Positions 43,121 to 51,348 of a stretch of 64,000 nucleotides of DNA are shown here, in pieces. This stretch comes from Brevundimonas goettingensis. GTDB taxonomy: Bacteria > Pseudomonadota > Alphaproteobacteria > Caulobacterales > Caulobacteraceae. The stretch lies in NCBI RefSeq assembly GCF_017487405.1, contig NZ_CP062222.1, positions 3,598,501-3,662,500 of the forward strand. Direction: 5' to 3'. Position 1 is the stretch's first letter; every line of letters starts with the position of its first letter. Below the pieces are notes generated by a model. It was not told the DNA's origin, did no database searches, and saw nothing but the letters and a program-made list of their open reading frames with translations. A program made the translations under genes and the position numbers.

Positions 43121-44089
43121 TCAGGCCAGGCGCTTCAGGGGCAGTGAGATTGTGACGATCAGACCGTCGGGCGCCCAGTCGCGTGTGATCACGCCTGACA
43201 GTTGGGATTTCACGGTCCGGTCCAACAGGCTCGTGCCGAAGCCCTCTGTCACGGCGTCCGCGGGGCGTCCGACACCTGTCTCCTTCCAGACAAGGATCAG
43301 CCGCTCTCCGTCGCGCTTCAGGTCGATCGCCAGATGGCCGACGAGGTCGCGCATGGCGCCGTACTTGACAGCGTTCGTGGCCAGTTCGTTCAGGACCATG
43401 GCGACTGAGGTGACGGCGTCCTGGCCGACGTCCGCATCGTCTCCCGTGACTGCGACGTGGGCTCCGGCCTGTTCATAAGGCGCGAGAAGGGTCGCGATCA
43501 GGCCCTTGATCGATCGCGGAGCCTCGTTGACGTCGCGGGCGTCCATCGGGTGGATGAAGGAGATGGCTCGCCCGAGGCCGCCGAGCCGCTCCCGCAGGGA
43601 GGCGACGAAGGGATGGGACGTGGGCTGGGATCGGCCGGAGAGGTAGACCAGGCTGTCGACGACGGCGAACAGGTTCTTGATCCGGTGCGCCAGTTCACGA
43701 GAGACCAGCGCCGACTCGCGGCGGTCCTGTTCGCGCCGGGTGACGTCATGCGACAGGGACTGCAAGGCGATGATCTCACCCCTGTCGTTGCGGATCGGGG
43801 TGACGGCCACGTCCCAGGATTTCATCGTGCCCTTCGCCGTCGGGCAATCGGCGCTGAAGCGCGAGACTTTTCCGCTGGCTGCTGCGGCGACCGAAGCGAG
43901 GACCAGTTGACGGCTTTCCTCCGGCCAGAGCGAGGCCCAGGGCCGACCCGCGACGAGGCCGAAGTCGTCGATCTCCATCACGCACAGGCCGTCGTTATCC
44001 ATGGCTTGGAGTGTCCCGTCGAGGCCGATGGTCTTCAGGCAGTCGCCGGTGTCGCCGACGGCCGTCGGGTTGGTGTTCATGACGCTCAT
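43121..44089 (-). CDS. PAS-HWE sensor histidine kinase
   Basis: 322 residues. A PAS-like sensory domain occupies about residues 15-120, ending in the LQSLSHDVTRR linker. The HWE-family kinase core has the H-box SRELAHRIKNLFAVVDSLV (His near 135), N-box VLNELATNAVKYGA and the W-x-E motif ILVWKETGV. Glycine-rich ATP boxes follow (GFGTSLL). No membrane segment, so cytoplasmic. HWE kinases often feed the general stress or light responses. Start at ATG 44089; ATG 44080 is possible. The single-domain regulator follows on the same strand. Confidence 0.9.
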   Translation of the reverse strand: MSVMNTNPTAVGDTGDCLKTIGLDGTLQAMDNDGLCVMEIDDFGLVAGRPWASLWPEESRQLVLASVAAAASGKVSRFSADCPTAKGTMKSWDVAVTPIRNDRGEIIALQSLSHDVTRREQDRRESALVSRELAHRIKNLFAVVDSLVYLSGRSQPTSHPFVASLRERLGGLGRAISFIHPMDARDVNEAPRSIKGLIATLLAPYEQAGAHVAVTGDDADVGQDAVTSVAMVLNELATNAVKYGAMRDLVGHLAIDLKRDGERLILVWKETGVGRPADAVTEGFGTSLLDRTVKSQLSGVITRDWAPDGLIVTISLPLKRLA

Positions 44090-44356
44090 TGAAATCCGCC
44101 GTCCCCCGACTGCGCCCGCAGGGTACACCTGCGCCGCAGTGCGAGCGAGTCCTGCGTCCGGATAACTAAAGTGCTAGAGGCCTGGCCGGACCTGCCCATT
44201 CGTCGCGGCCGGGATCCGTCCGGCCCCGGGCTAACGTCCGCAACGGGTCGGAAGCGGTCCTCGACCCATTTGCCGAACCAGCCCTCCCGGAAGCCGGTGT
44301 TCAGCCGGCAAAACTTGCGAGTCGCTCTCGCTTGCCTTGATGCGGCGCTGCGCCGT
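44090..44356. other. Intergenic DNA upstream of the riboswitch
   Basis: This stretch should hold the leftward HWE-kinase promoter and the rightward promoter for the riboswitch transcript. Bases GATAACTAAAGTGCTAG near 44161-44177 are A/T-rich and a possible -10 region. No gene is supported. Confidence 0.4.
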
Positions 44357-44580
44357 AAAGGCCGCCCCTGTCATTGGGGAGTAGCCGCCCGCATCTCCAG
44401 CGGGGCTCGCGTCAACAGACTTCGGTTCGTCTCAGGACGCATCGATGGCGCGAGAGTCCAGTGGCCCTATCGCATCGCGCGCGGCGCTATGCTGCTTGAG
44501 GGCAGGACCTTTCGGTCCTCAAGTCGTGAGCCTCCGCGAGGCGAACGTAGGACCACAGGAATGGCAAGACCTTTGGCTTT
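44357..44580 (+). promoter_or_regulatory. yybP-ykoY manganese riboswitch
   Basis: The leader of the exporter gene carries the conserved yybP-ykoY elements in order: TTGGGGAGTAGCC (44374-44386), GCGTCAACAGAC (44409-44420) and GCAAGACCTTTGGC (44564-44577). A closing stem AAAGGCC (44357-44363) with GGCTTT (44575-44580) is possible. This Mn2+-sensing class turns on manganese exporters, and UPF0016/GDT1 genes are among its known targets. The segment between the second and third elements is long, with hairpins such as AGGACCTTTCGGTCCT (44506-44521). The upstream open frame through it is not coding. Confidence 0.85.
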
Positions 44581-44660
44581 CGCGTCGGCGGACCTTTGCG
44601 GGGTCGTCTGGCGTGCGAGCCTTTCGTCTTGTCTACGACCCCGCCCGAGTGACGACCCTT

Positions 44661-45230
44661 ATGGAAGCCTTCCTCATTTCGACCGGCCTAGTCGCGATCG
44701 CCGAGATCGGCGACAAGACCATGCTGCTGGCCATCGCCCTGGCCGCGACCTGGCGGCGGCCGGTCCCCCTCATCCTCGGCATTCTGGTGGCGACCCTCGC
44801 CAACCACGCCCTCGCGGCGCTGGCCGGGACACTTGCTGTCCATTATCTGAGTGGTCCATGGATGAAGTGGATCATCGGTTTCGCCTTCCTGGCTTTCGCC
44901 GGCTGGGCCCTGATCCCCGATACCCTCGACGACGATGAAGGCGCTGTGAAGCCGCACCGGACCTCGCTGGCCATCTTCTGGGCCACCACCGTCGCCTTCT
45001 TCCTCGTCGAGATGGGCGACAAGACGCAGATCGCCACGGCGGGCCTGGCGGCCCGGTTCGAGACCCTGCCGCTGGTGGTCGCGGGTTCGACGCTCGGAAT
45101 GATGCTGGTCAACGGCCCGGCGGTCTTCATGGGCGAGGCGGCGGCCAAACGTCTCCCCTTGAAGTATATCCGTATGGCGGCTGCGGCCGGTTTCGCCCTG
45201 ACGGGCCTGTGGATCCTGATCGCGGGGTAG
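44661..45230 (+). CDS. GDT1/TMEM165 (UPF0016) family manganese exporter
   Basis: 189 residues with six hydrophobic segments in two halves. Each half carries the family signature E-x-G-D-K-T: AIAEIGDKTMLLAIAL and LVEMGDKTQIATAGL. Family members transport Mn2+ (and Ca2+), for example Mnx of cyanobacteria. The manganese riboswitch just upstream strongly supports Mn2+ efflux. Start ATG 44661 (MEAFLIS), 80 bases after the riboswitch; the longer frame runs through structured RNA. The ABC ATPase begins 2 bases after the stop. Confidence 0.9.
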   Translation: MEAFLISTGLVAIAEIGDKTMLLAIALAATWRRPVPLILGILVATLANHALAALAGTLAVHYLSGPWMKWIIGFAFLAFAGWALIPDTLDDDEGAVKPHRTSLAIFWATTVAFFLVEMGDKTQIATAGLAARFETLPLVVAGSTLGMMLVNGPAVFMGEAAAKRLPLKYIRMAAAAGFALTGLWILIAG

Positions 45231-45232
45231 GG

Positions 45233-46021
45233 GTGAGCGACCTTCTTCTCTCCATTGACGACGTCTCGGTCACGCGTGGCGATGCGGTCCTGCTGGACCG
45301 TGTCAGCCTCTCGGTCGCGGCCGGGGCCCACACCGCCATCCTCGGCCGCAACGGCTCGGGCAAGTCGACCCTCGTCCGCCTGATCGCGCGTGACCTCTAT
45401 CCGGCGGGAGGAGGCGAGGGGGTGCGCATCTTCGGCGAAAGCCGCTGGGACGTGTTCGAACTGAGGAAGCGGCTCGGGATCGTCTCGCCCGCGCTCCATG
45501 CCGACCTCGCCGGCGAGGAGTCTCTGGAGGTGATGGACGCCGTCCTCTCCGGCTTCTTCGCCGCTCGGGGCCTGTGGCGACACCACAAGGTCTCGCCGGA
45601 GATGCGGGCCGCCGCCCGTGAGGCCCTCGACCGCATGGGCGCCACAGCCCTGATCGGACGGCGCATGGCCACCCTGTCGACGGGCGAGGCGCGCCGCGTC
45701 CTGATCGCCCGCGCCCTGGTTCATCGTCCAGAAGCCCTGCTGCTCGACGAACCCTGCGCCAGCCTCGACCCCGCCACTCGCCGCCGCTTCCTCGACGCCC
45801 TGCGCGGGATCGCCGCGTCCGGGACCACATTGATCATGGTCACCCACCATGTGGAGGAGATCCTGCCCGAGATCGACCGGCTGGTCCTGCTGCGAGAGGG
45901 TAGGGTGCTGGCGCAGGGATCGAAAGAGGCGTTGCTGAGCGGCCCCGTCCTCACCGACCTGTTCGGCATGGCAATCACGGTCGAACGCCGCGGCGGCTGG
46001 TACCGCGCCGATCTGGACTAG
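45233..46021 (+). CDS. Stand-alone ABC ATPase
   Basis: 262 residues from GTG 45233, a single nucleotide-binding domain. Walker A is GRNGSGKST (about 42-50), the signature is LSTGEARRVLIARAL (LSTGE rather than LSGGQ), Walker B is ALLLDEPCASLD, and the switch His is in MVTHHVEEI. The style resembles YlmA/ModF-like ATPases. No permease or binding protein is adjacent, so the partner is unknown; it is likely co-transcribed with the manganese exporter and under the same riboswitch. Confidence 0.85.
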   Translation: MSDLLLSIDDVSVTRGDAVLLDRVSLSVAAGAHTAILGRNGSGKSTLVRLIARDLYPAGGGEGVRIFGESRWDVFELRKRLGIVSPALHADLAGEESLEVMDAVLSGFFAARGLWRHHKVSPEMRAAAREALDRMGATALIGRRMATLSTGEARRVLIARALVHRPEALLLDEPCASLDPATRRRFLDALRGIAASGTTLIMVTHHVEEILPEIDRLVLLREGRVLAQGSKEALLSGPVLTDLFGMAITVERRGGWYRADLD

Positions 46022-46030
46022 GCTCCCCGA

Positions 46031-46216
46031 TCAGGCCGACCCGCTGACCCCGCGCGGCCCGTCTCCAGACCCCCAGGTCCGCCAGCGCAGCATCCAGTTC
46101 TCGCCCTGTCTCAGATGCTGTTCGCGCGCGGTCAGGCTCTCTTCGCGGATGGCCCGCTCGAAGCAGCGACGGGCGCGTTCGCGGCATTGGGCGGCGTTGA
46201 GGGGCGGCTCTTCCAT
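46031..46216 (-). CDS. Hypothetical small protein
   Basis: 61 residues from ATG 46216. It begins MEEPPLNAAQCRERARRCFERAI, a helix with two Cys, and continues ARE-QHLRQGENWMLRW. Similar short helical proteins are common in alphaproteobacteria, with no known role. The longer upstream frame is Arg/Gly/Pro noise. It is convergent with the ABC ATPase, 9 bases apart. A weak EcfG-like pair (GGAAC, 17 bases, GGTT; 46303-46278, minus strand) lies about 60 bases upstream. Confidence 0.55.
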   Translation of the reverse strand: MEEPPLNAAQCRERARRCFERAIREESLTAREQHLRQGENWMLRWRTWGSGDGPRGVSGSA

Positions 46217-46426
46217 GGCGTTGAAAGGCGGCGGCCTTTCCCTGTGCGATCCGGGAGAGGATTCGAATCCTCTGCGAAACCCGGCTCCTCCGCCCCGGGT
46301 TCCACCTGAGCGGGACCTGGGGTGGTAAACAGCCGTCACAGTCGCGGCCTATGCGGACCGCGACAGTTCCCCTCCCGGCCGTTTCCGGGCTAGGAACGGC
46401 GCGCACGCAGAACCGGACTCTTTTCC

Positions 46427-47395
46427 ATGACGACCTTCGCCCCCTTCTCCGACTGGCTGGCCGGCCAGGAAGCGCCCGAGGCCCTGAAGACGGTGGTCGC
46501 GGCGGTGGCGGAGGAGTGCGTGGCTATCTCCCGCGTCGTCTCGCTCGGCGCCCTGGCAGGGGCCCTCGGCGTCGCCGGCAGCGTCAACGTCCAGGACGAG
46601 GAGCAGAAAAAGCTCGACGTCATGACCAACGACATGCTGACCGACCGGCTGAAAGGGTGCGCCGCCGTCGCCGCCGTCGGCTCCGAGGAGATGGACCTGA
46701 TCGAGCCCACCGGCCGTCAGGGCGGCTATCTGGTCACCTTCGATCCGCTGGACGGCTCGTCCAACATCGACATCAACGCCCCCGTCGGCACCATCTTCTC
46801 CATCCTGCCGGCGCCCGAGGGCCGCGCCCCGGCCGAGGCCGACTTCCTGATCGGCGGCCGTCATCAGGTCTCGGCGGGCTATGCGGTCTACGGCGCCCAG
46901 ACCATGCTGGTCCTGACGATCAACGAGGGCGTCACCGGCTTTACCCTCGACGATCAGGGCCAGTGGCGACTGACCCATCCCGACATCCGCGTCCCGGCGG
47001 ATACGAAGGAGTTCGCGATCAATATGTCGAACCGCCGCCACTGGGCCGAACCGGTGCGCCGCTATATCGACGCCGCCCTGGCCGGCAAGACGGGCCCTCG
47101 GGCTAAGGACTTCAACATGCGCTGGGTCGCGGCCATGGTCGCCGACGTCCACCGCATCCTGATGCGCGGCGGCGTCTTCCTCTATCCCTGGGACCAGCGC
47201 GAGCCCGACCGCCCCGGCAAGCTGCGTCTTCTCTATGAAGGCGCCCCCATGGCCCTGCTGATCGAGCGGGCCGGCGGCAAGGCCACCACCGACGGGACAC
47301 AACCCATCCTCGACGTCGTCCCGACCAGGCTCCACGACCGCGTCGCCGTCGCCCTCGGCTCTGCCAATGAGGTGGACGCCATCGCGGCGGCCTGA
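46427..47395 (+). CDS. fbp: Fructose-1,6-bisphosphatase class I
   Basis: 322 residues. Gluconeogenic hydrolysis of fructose-1,6-bisphosphate. The family site [20 protein letters not shown] holds the metal-binding Asp residues; VGSEEMD supplies the acidic pair, and RYIGSMVAD is represented by [24 protein letters not shown]. The C-terminus has [23 protein letters not shown]. Length is normal for bacterial class I enzymes. Monocistronic. Confidence 0.94.
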   Translation: MTTFAPFSDWLAGQEAPEALKTVVAAVAEECVAISRVVSLGALAGALGVAGSVNVQDEEQKKLDVMTNDMLTDRLKGCAAVAAVGSEEMDLIEPTGRQGGYLVTFDPLDGSSNIDINAPVGTIFSILPAPEGRAPAEADFLIGGRHQVSAGYAVYGAQTMLVLTINEGVTGFTLDDQGQWRLTHPDIRVPADTKEFAINMSNRRHWAEPVRRYIDAALAGKTGPRAKDFNMRWVAAMVADVHRILMRGGVFLYPWDQREPDRPGKLRLLYEGAPMALLIERAGGKATTDGTQPILDVVPTRLHDRVAVALGSANEVDAIAAA

Positions 47396-47517
47396 CGCCG
47401 GTTCACGCCGCCCCCTCCTGGCGATGTTTCAAAACTGGAACGAATGACACCGTTGGCATCTGAAATTTAACTTCTGCGTGCGATCAGGGTCTTAGGTTCG
47501 CAGTTGGGAGGGACCGG

Positions 47518-49686
47518 ATGCACGGTCGCTGGCGACTGTTCAGACATGACGCGGGGCAGGCCTCGGGGCCGCCGCCCTGGGCCTATGTGGCGATGTTCGC
47601 CGCCTGTCTGCTGGTCGGCATCTGGAGCGCCCGGACCTTCGACGCCATCGTCATCTGGCCGGCAAACGGCGTCATGCTGGCCGCCGCCCTGCAGTTGCAC
47701 AGGCGCCAGGCCATCCGCGTCCTGGCCGCCTGTTTCGTCCTCAACATTATCGGCAACGTCGTGCGGGGCGATCCCCAGCCCTTCCTGTGGCTGAACGCCG
47801 TGCTCAATCTGGGCGAGGCCTGTCTGGCCGCCCTGATCGCGCGCCGGGTCTGCGGCGCCGCCCTCGACCTGCGCCGGCCCAAGCGTCTCGCCAACTTCGC
47901 CCTGATGGCGGTGATCCCGGCCGTGCTGATGTCGGCCTTCGCCATCCTCAGCGTCGTCGGCCCGATGCGCGACTACACCCTGCCGATCTATATCTTCACC
48001 CTGCACCGCTTCTTCGACATGGAGACGCTGGGCCTGCTGCTGGTGGCTCCAGCCCTGCTGCTGATCGCCAAGTCGCACCGCTTCCGCTCGACCGCCCCGG
48101 CTTCGCGGCTGGAGACGGGGGTCGTGGTCGCCCTGCTCATGGTGATCACCGCCAGCTGCTTCTTCCAGGACCGGACGCCGAGCCTGTTCCTGATCTTCCC
48201 CTTCCTGCTGCTGGTTTCCTTCCGAACGGCCCCGACCTGGGTCGCGGTCTCCATCATCGGGGTCGCGGTGATCGGCGGCGCCGCCACCGTCACCGGTCAC
48301 GGCCCGGTCCTGATGACCCGTCTGGCCGCCTGGCCCGGGCTCGAGGACGTGCCGCCGCTGCTGCGCCAGCTCAGCGTCTTCTATCTGTTCCTGCTGGGGG
48401 TGATCATCACCGCCCTGCCGGTGTCGACGGTCATGTCCGAGCGCCGCCGACTGATCCAGCGCCTGAAGCGCCGCACCGAGATCGCCCAGCAGGCCCGCCG
48501 TCGCGCCGAGGACGCCGACGCCGCCAAGTCCCGCTTCCTGGCCCTGATGAGCCACGAGATGCGCACCCCGCTGAACAGCGTCACCGGCTATGCCGAGGTC
48601 CTGGCCCGCCGCCCCGGTCTGGACGCCGTCGCCATCGACCAGCTGGGCCATATCCAGCGCTCGGGCGACGCCCTGCTGATGCTGGTCGAGGATGTGCTCG
48701 AGATCTCGCGCGGCGACGACGCCCTGTCGCTCGCCCCCCTCTGCCTGTCCGACGTCATCGGCATCGCCGCCGCCCCCAGCCGCATCGCGGCCGAGGACAA
48801 GGGCCTGAGCCTGACCATCGACATCCGTCCGGATGCGGGCCTCATGTTCGTCGGCGACCGCCGCCGCCTGCGTCAGGCGCTGCATCACCTGATCTCCAAT
48901 GCGGTGAAATTCACCGAGCGCGGGACCGTCTCCATCCTCGCCGACCGTATCGACGGCGAGGTCCTGATCGCCGTCACCGACAGCGGCTGCGGCCTCGACA
49001 CGGCCGGCGCCGACCGCCTGTTCGAGGCCTTTGTTCAGGGCGACGATTCCATCAGCCGCACCCATATCGGCGCCGGCATCGGCCTGAGCCTGGTTCAGCG
49101 TCACGCGGCCCTGATGGGCGGCTCGGTCGTGGTCGACAGCCGCCCGGGCGACGGCGCCACCTTCACCCTGCGCCTGCCCCTGGCCCTGGCCGAAGGCGCC
49201 GCCGCCCAAGCTGCGTCTCCCGCGCCCGCGCCCAAGGCCGCCCCGGTGGATATCGCCGAGGATGAAGACTGCCCCGCCGCCGCCCCGCGCATCCTTGTCG
49301 TCGACGACCACCCGGCCAACCGCGAGGTCGCCCGTCTGATGCTGGCCGCCGTCGGCTGCGAGACCGCCGAGGCCTGCGACGGCGACGAAGCCATCGCCAT
49401 GGCCGCGACCCAGGATTTCGACCTGATCCTGATGGATGTCCGCATGCCGCGCGTCGACGGCCTGGCCGCCACCCGCGCCATCCGCGCGGCCGGCAACGCC
49501 GTGCCCATTCTCGCCGTCACCGCCGACGCCATGCCCGAGGACGCCGCCCGCTGCCTCGCCGCCGGCATGGACGACCACCTGCCCAAGCCCATTTCCCACC
49601 ACGCCCTCTATGCGGCGATGGAGCGGCTGCTGTCCGGCGAACGCGCCGAGCCTGCCGCAGCTGAAGTGGAAGCCGAAGCGGCTTAA
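47518..49686 (+). CDS. MASE1-type hybrid sensor histidine kinase
   Basis: 722 residues. About eight hydrophobic segments at residues 20-310 form a MASE1-like sensor (WPANGVMLAAALQLHRRQAI is typical). A short coiled linker leads to the HisKA H-box FLALMSHEMRTPLNSVTGY (His346), then ATPase boxes HHLISNAVKFTERG, DSGCGLD and GAGIGLSLVQRHAALMGG. After an Ala/Pro linker a receiver follows (ILVVDDHPANREVARLML, Asp640, LPKPIS). MASE1 ligands are unknown. No separate response regulator is adjacent, so the partner is elsewhere. Confidence 0.9.
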   Translation: MHGRWRLFRHDAGQASGPPPWAYVAMFAACLLVGIWSARTFDAIVIWPANGVMLAAALQLHRRQAIRVLAACFVLNIIGNVVRGDPQPFLWLNAVLNLGEACLAALIARRVCGAALDLRRPKRLANFALMAVIPAVLMSAFAILSVVGPMRDYTLPIYIFTLHRFFDMETLGLLLVAPALLLIAKSHRFRSTAPASRLETGVVVALLMVITASCFFQDRTPSLFLIFPFLLLVSFRTAPTWVAVSIIGVAVIGGAATVTGHGPVLMTRLAAWPGLEDVPPLLRQLSVFYLFLLGVIITALPVSTVMSERRRLIQRLKRRTEIAQQARRRAEDADAAKSRFLALMSHEMRTPLNSVTGYAEVLARRPGLDAVAIDQLGHIQRSGDALLMLVEDVLEISRGDDALSLAPLCLSDVIGIAAAPSRIAAEDKGLSLTIDIRPDAGLMFVGDRRRLRQALHHLISNAVKFTERGTVSILADRIDGEVLIAVTDSGCGLDTAGADRLFEAFVQGDDSISRTHIGAGIGLSLVQRHAALMGGSVVVDSRPGDGATFTLRLPLALAEGAAAQAASPAPAPKAAPVDIAEDEDCPAAAPRILVVDDHPANREVARLMLAAVGCETAEACDGDEAIAMAATQDFDLILMDVRMPRVDGLAATRAIRAAGNAVPILAVTADAMPEDAARCLAAGMDDHLPKPISHHALYAAMERLLSGERAEPAAAEVEAEAA

Positions 49687-49704
49687 TCCGGTGGTTGGAG
49701 CGGT

Positions 49705-50373
49705 CTACCGTTCCTCCCCCTCCGCGAACGGCCACCGCCCGGTCCAGAAGGCCTGCAACTCCGGCAGCGCATCCACTCTTCTCACCACCTCCGCCATCTT
49801 CGGCGCGACCTCGGCGAAGCGTTTGCGGCGCGGCGTCCAGCGGCTGGCGACGGTCACATAGAGGTCCAGCACGCTGACCCCCGGCCCCGCCAGGAACCCG
49901 CCCGGAGCGATCGTCGGCCCGATCTGGCTCTCCATCACCGCCCAGCAGTCGGCGATCCGCCCGGACGTTCGCTGCAGCAGCACGGCCTGCGCCGCCTCAT
50001 CCTGCCCCACCAGCCGCGAGGGGACGTCGCGCACCCAGTACATCGAATAGACGGACGCCGGGATGAAGCTCATCCAGCGCAGGAACTGGCCTCTCCGGGG
50101 ATCGCCGGGCAGGGGAGCCAGCCCCGCCTCCGGATGGCGTTCTGTCAGGAACAGCAGGATGGCCGCACTCTCGGTGACCGTCTCGCCTTCCGGGGTGATC
50201 AGGGCCGGGATCTGCCGCATCGGATTGACCGACGCGACCTTGTCCCGCTCGGCCTCGCCCTCCCAGGTCACCGCCTCCACCACCCGGAACGGCTGGCCCA
50301 TCAGTGTCAGCGCCGCCTCGACCGGCATCGAGCCGGAGCCTGACGCGCCATAGACGATGTACTCTCCGGCCAT
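49705..50373 (-). CDS. Glutathione S-transferase family protein
   Basis: 222 residues. The N-terminal thioredoxin-like domain has YIVYGASGSGSMPVEAALTLMG, NPMRQIPALITPEGETVTESAAILLFLTERHP, with the glutathione-binding P-A-L and E-S pairs. The C-terminal helical domain contains FLAGPGVSVLDLYVTVASRW, the conserved S/T-x-x-D motif. Start ATG 50373, with AGGAGG 5 bases upstream. Substrate unknown. Confidence 0.88.
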   Translation of the reverse strand: MAGEYIVYGASGSGSMPVEAALTLMGQPFRVVEAVTWEGEAERDKVASVNPMRQIPALITPEGETVTESAAILLFLTERHPEAGLAPLPGDPRRGQFLRWMSFIPASVYSMYWVRDVPSRLVGQDEAAQAVLLQRTSGRIADCWAVMESQIGPTIAPGGFLAGPGVSVLDLYVTVASRWTPRRKRFAEVAPKMAEVVRRVDALPELQAFWTGRWPFAEGEER

Positions 50374-50554
50374 TTCCGCCTCCTCATTCGCGATCAGGTT
50401 CTCAGCCAACCTAACGCTGTTTCAGCCTTTCGGGGGCCGGGCCGAGGCGTTCAGCCATCGTAATTCGTGCGGCCAATCCCTTGGCCTTCAGGCCTTTGCG
50501 CGTTTTTCAGCGTCGCGAACTCGCCCCGGTCGAGGCCGGGCCTAGGCTCGGCTC

Positions 50555-51112
50555 ATGACCCAGTCCGACACCCCCGCCAAACCGGCGTCCCGCACGCCTC
50601 CCGAAATCTGGGCCGCCGCCCGCGACGACTATCTGGCCGGCGACAGCGCTCCGGTGGTCGCCGAACGCCACGGTCTCTCGCTACGCAGCTTCCAGCGCCG
50701 CGCCGGCGTCGAGGGCTGGCGTCGCGCTGATGTGGAGGTTCTGTCGCCCGGCGACGCCCCGATCTGGGCGCGCGGCCTGACCAAGGCCCAACTCATCGAC
50801 CTTCATCCCGAGCTCGCCGACATCGAGGCGGCGCGCGCCGAGGAGATGTTCCAGCTTCTGTTCGAGCCGTCGGCGGTCGAGCTGCGGCGCTTCGCCTTTC
50901 GTCGCGCCGCCGAGCTGGCGGCCACGGATTCACCGCGTCAGGCCCTGATCTGGATGCGGCTGGTGCAGATGCTCGACAGGCCCGGAGACCGGATCGACCG
51001 TGAGAACTCGGTCTTCACCCCGGTCGATCATCTCCGCTCGGCCTTCCTCCGCCGCATGGGCGAGGATTTCGGAACGGCCGAGGAGCCGGCAGGACCGTCG
51101 TCCGACGGGTGA
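50555..51112 (+). CDS. HTH-containing protein, terminase-small-subunit-like N-terminus
   Basis: 185 residues. The N-terminal 70 residues, PPEIWAAARDDYLAGD, then VVAERHGLSLRSFQRRAGVEGWRR, form a helix-turn-helix like those of phage terminase small subunits and similar DNA-binding proteins. The rest is helical with ELRRFAFRRAAELAA and ALIWMRLVQMLDRPGDRI. No terminase large subunit or other phage gene is near, so it is either a domesticated gene or a Caulobacterales-specific regulator. Confidence 0.65.
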   Translation: MTQSDTPAKPASRTPPEIWAAARDDYLAGDSAPVVAERHGLSLRSFQRRAGVEGWRRADVEVLSPGDAPIWARGLTKAQLIDLHPELADIEAARAEEMFQLLFEPSAVELRRFAFRRAAELAATDSPRQALIWMRLVQMLDRPGDRIDRENSVFTPVDHLRSAFLRRMGEDFGTAEEPAGPSSDG

Positions 51113-51114
51113 AG

Positions 51115-51158
51115 TGGCGGTGTTTGGCGGTGTGGCGGTGTTTTTCAAACCGCCAAAC
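51115..51158. repeat. TGGCGGTG tandem repeat with hairpin
   Basis: Three direct copies of TGGCGGTG (starting 51115, 51125, 51133) are followed by GTTTTTCAAACCGCCAAAC. GTTTGGCGGT (51122-51131) can pair with ACCGCCAAAC (51148-51157). It starts 2 bases after the HTH gene stop and lies upstream of nrdB; it could end transcription or regulate nrdB. Confidence 0.5.
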
Positions 51159-51214
51159 GGCTCAGCTTCTACCTCGGACAGTCCCCAAACCATCCCCAGC
51201 CCATCGCGTTAACC

Positions 51215-51243
51215 TCTGGATAAACACGCTAGATATAGCGTGT
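51215..51243 (+). promoter_or_regulatory. NrdR-box-like palindrome and DnaA-box-like site upstream of nrdB
   Basis: ACGCTAGATATAGCGT (51226-51241) matches the NrdR consensus ACACTATATATAGTGT at 13 of 16 positions within a longer near-palindrome (51224-51243). Directly before it, TCTGGATAA (51215-51223) differs from the DnaA box TGTGGATAA by one base. Any second NrdR box 31 bases downstream (51257-51272) is weak. Confidence 0.62.
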
Positions 51244-51348
51244 CGTACGAAAGTGATCGCAACATAGCCGCTTTGGGTCTTGGCGCCGTTGCGTTCAACC
51301 CGCATGGTGAATCCCAGTCCACGGAATCGTTCGCAGAGCCTCCTCCCC

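Noticed and set aside
42414..43478. A 354-codon forward frame across the response regulator and HWE kinase
   Set aside because: The opposite strand encodes two clear signalling proteins, and this frame has Arg/Ser/Pro-rich noise composition.
44506..44521. Separate terminator AGGACC-TTTC-GGTCCT in the exporter leader
   Set aside because: No T run follows; it is better explained as an arm of the manganese riboswitch.
44445..44660. N-terminal extension of the GDT1-family protein in the longest open frame
   Set aside because: It runs through the conserved riboswitch bases and has no similarity to the family; ATG 44661 gives the normal start.
46255..46290. GAGAGGATTCGAATCCTCT looks like a tRNA T-arm
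   Set aside because: It is a simple palindrome with an extra base in the loop; no anticodon arm, D-arm or acceptor stem can be built around it on either strand.
50555..51112. Prophage remnant
   Set aside because: Only one HTH protein with terminase-like character; no capsid, portal, integrase or attachment repeats are nearby.
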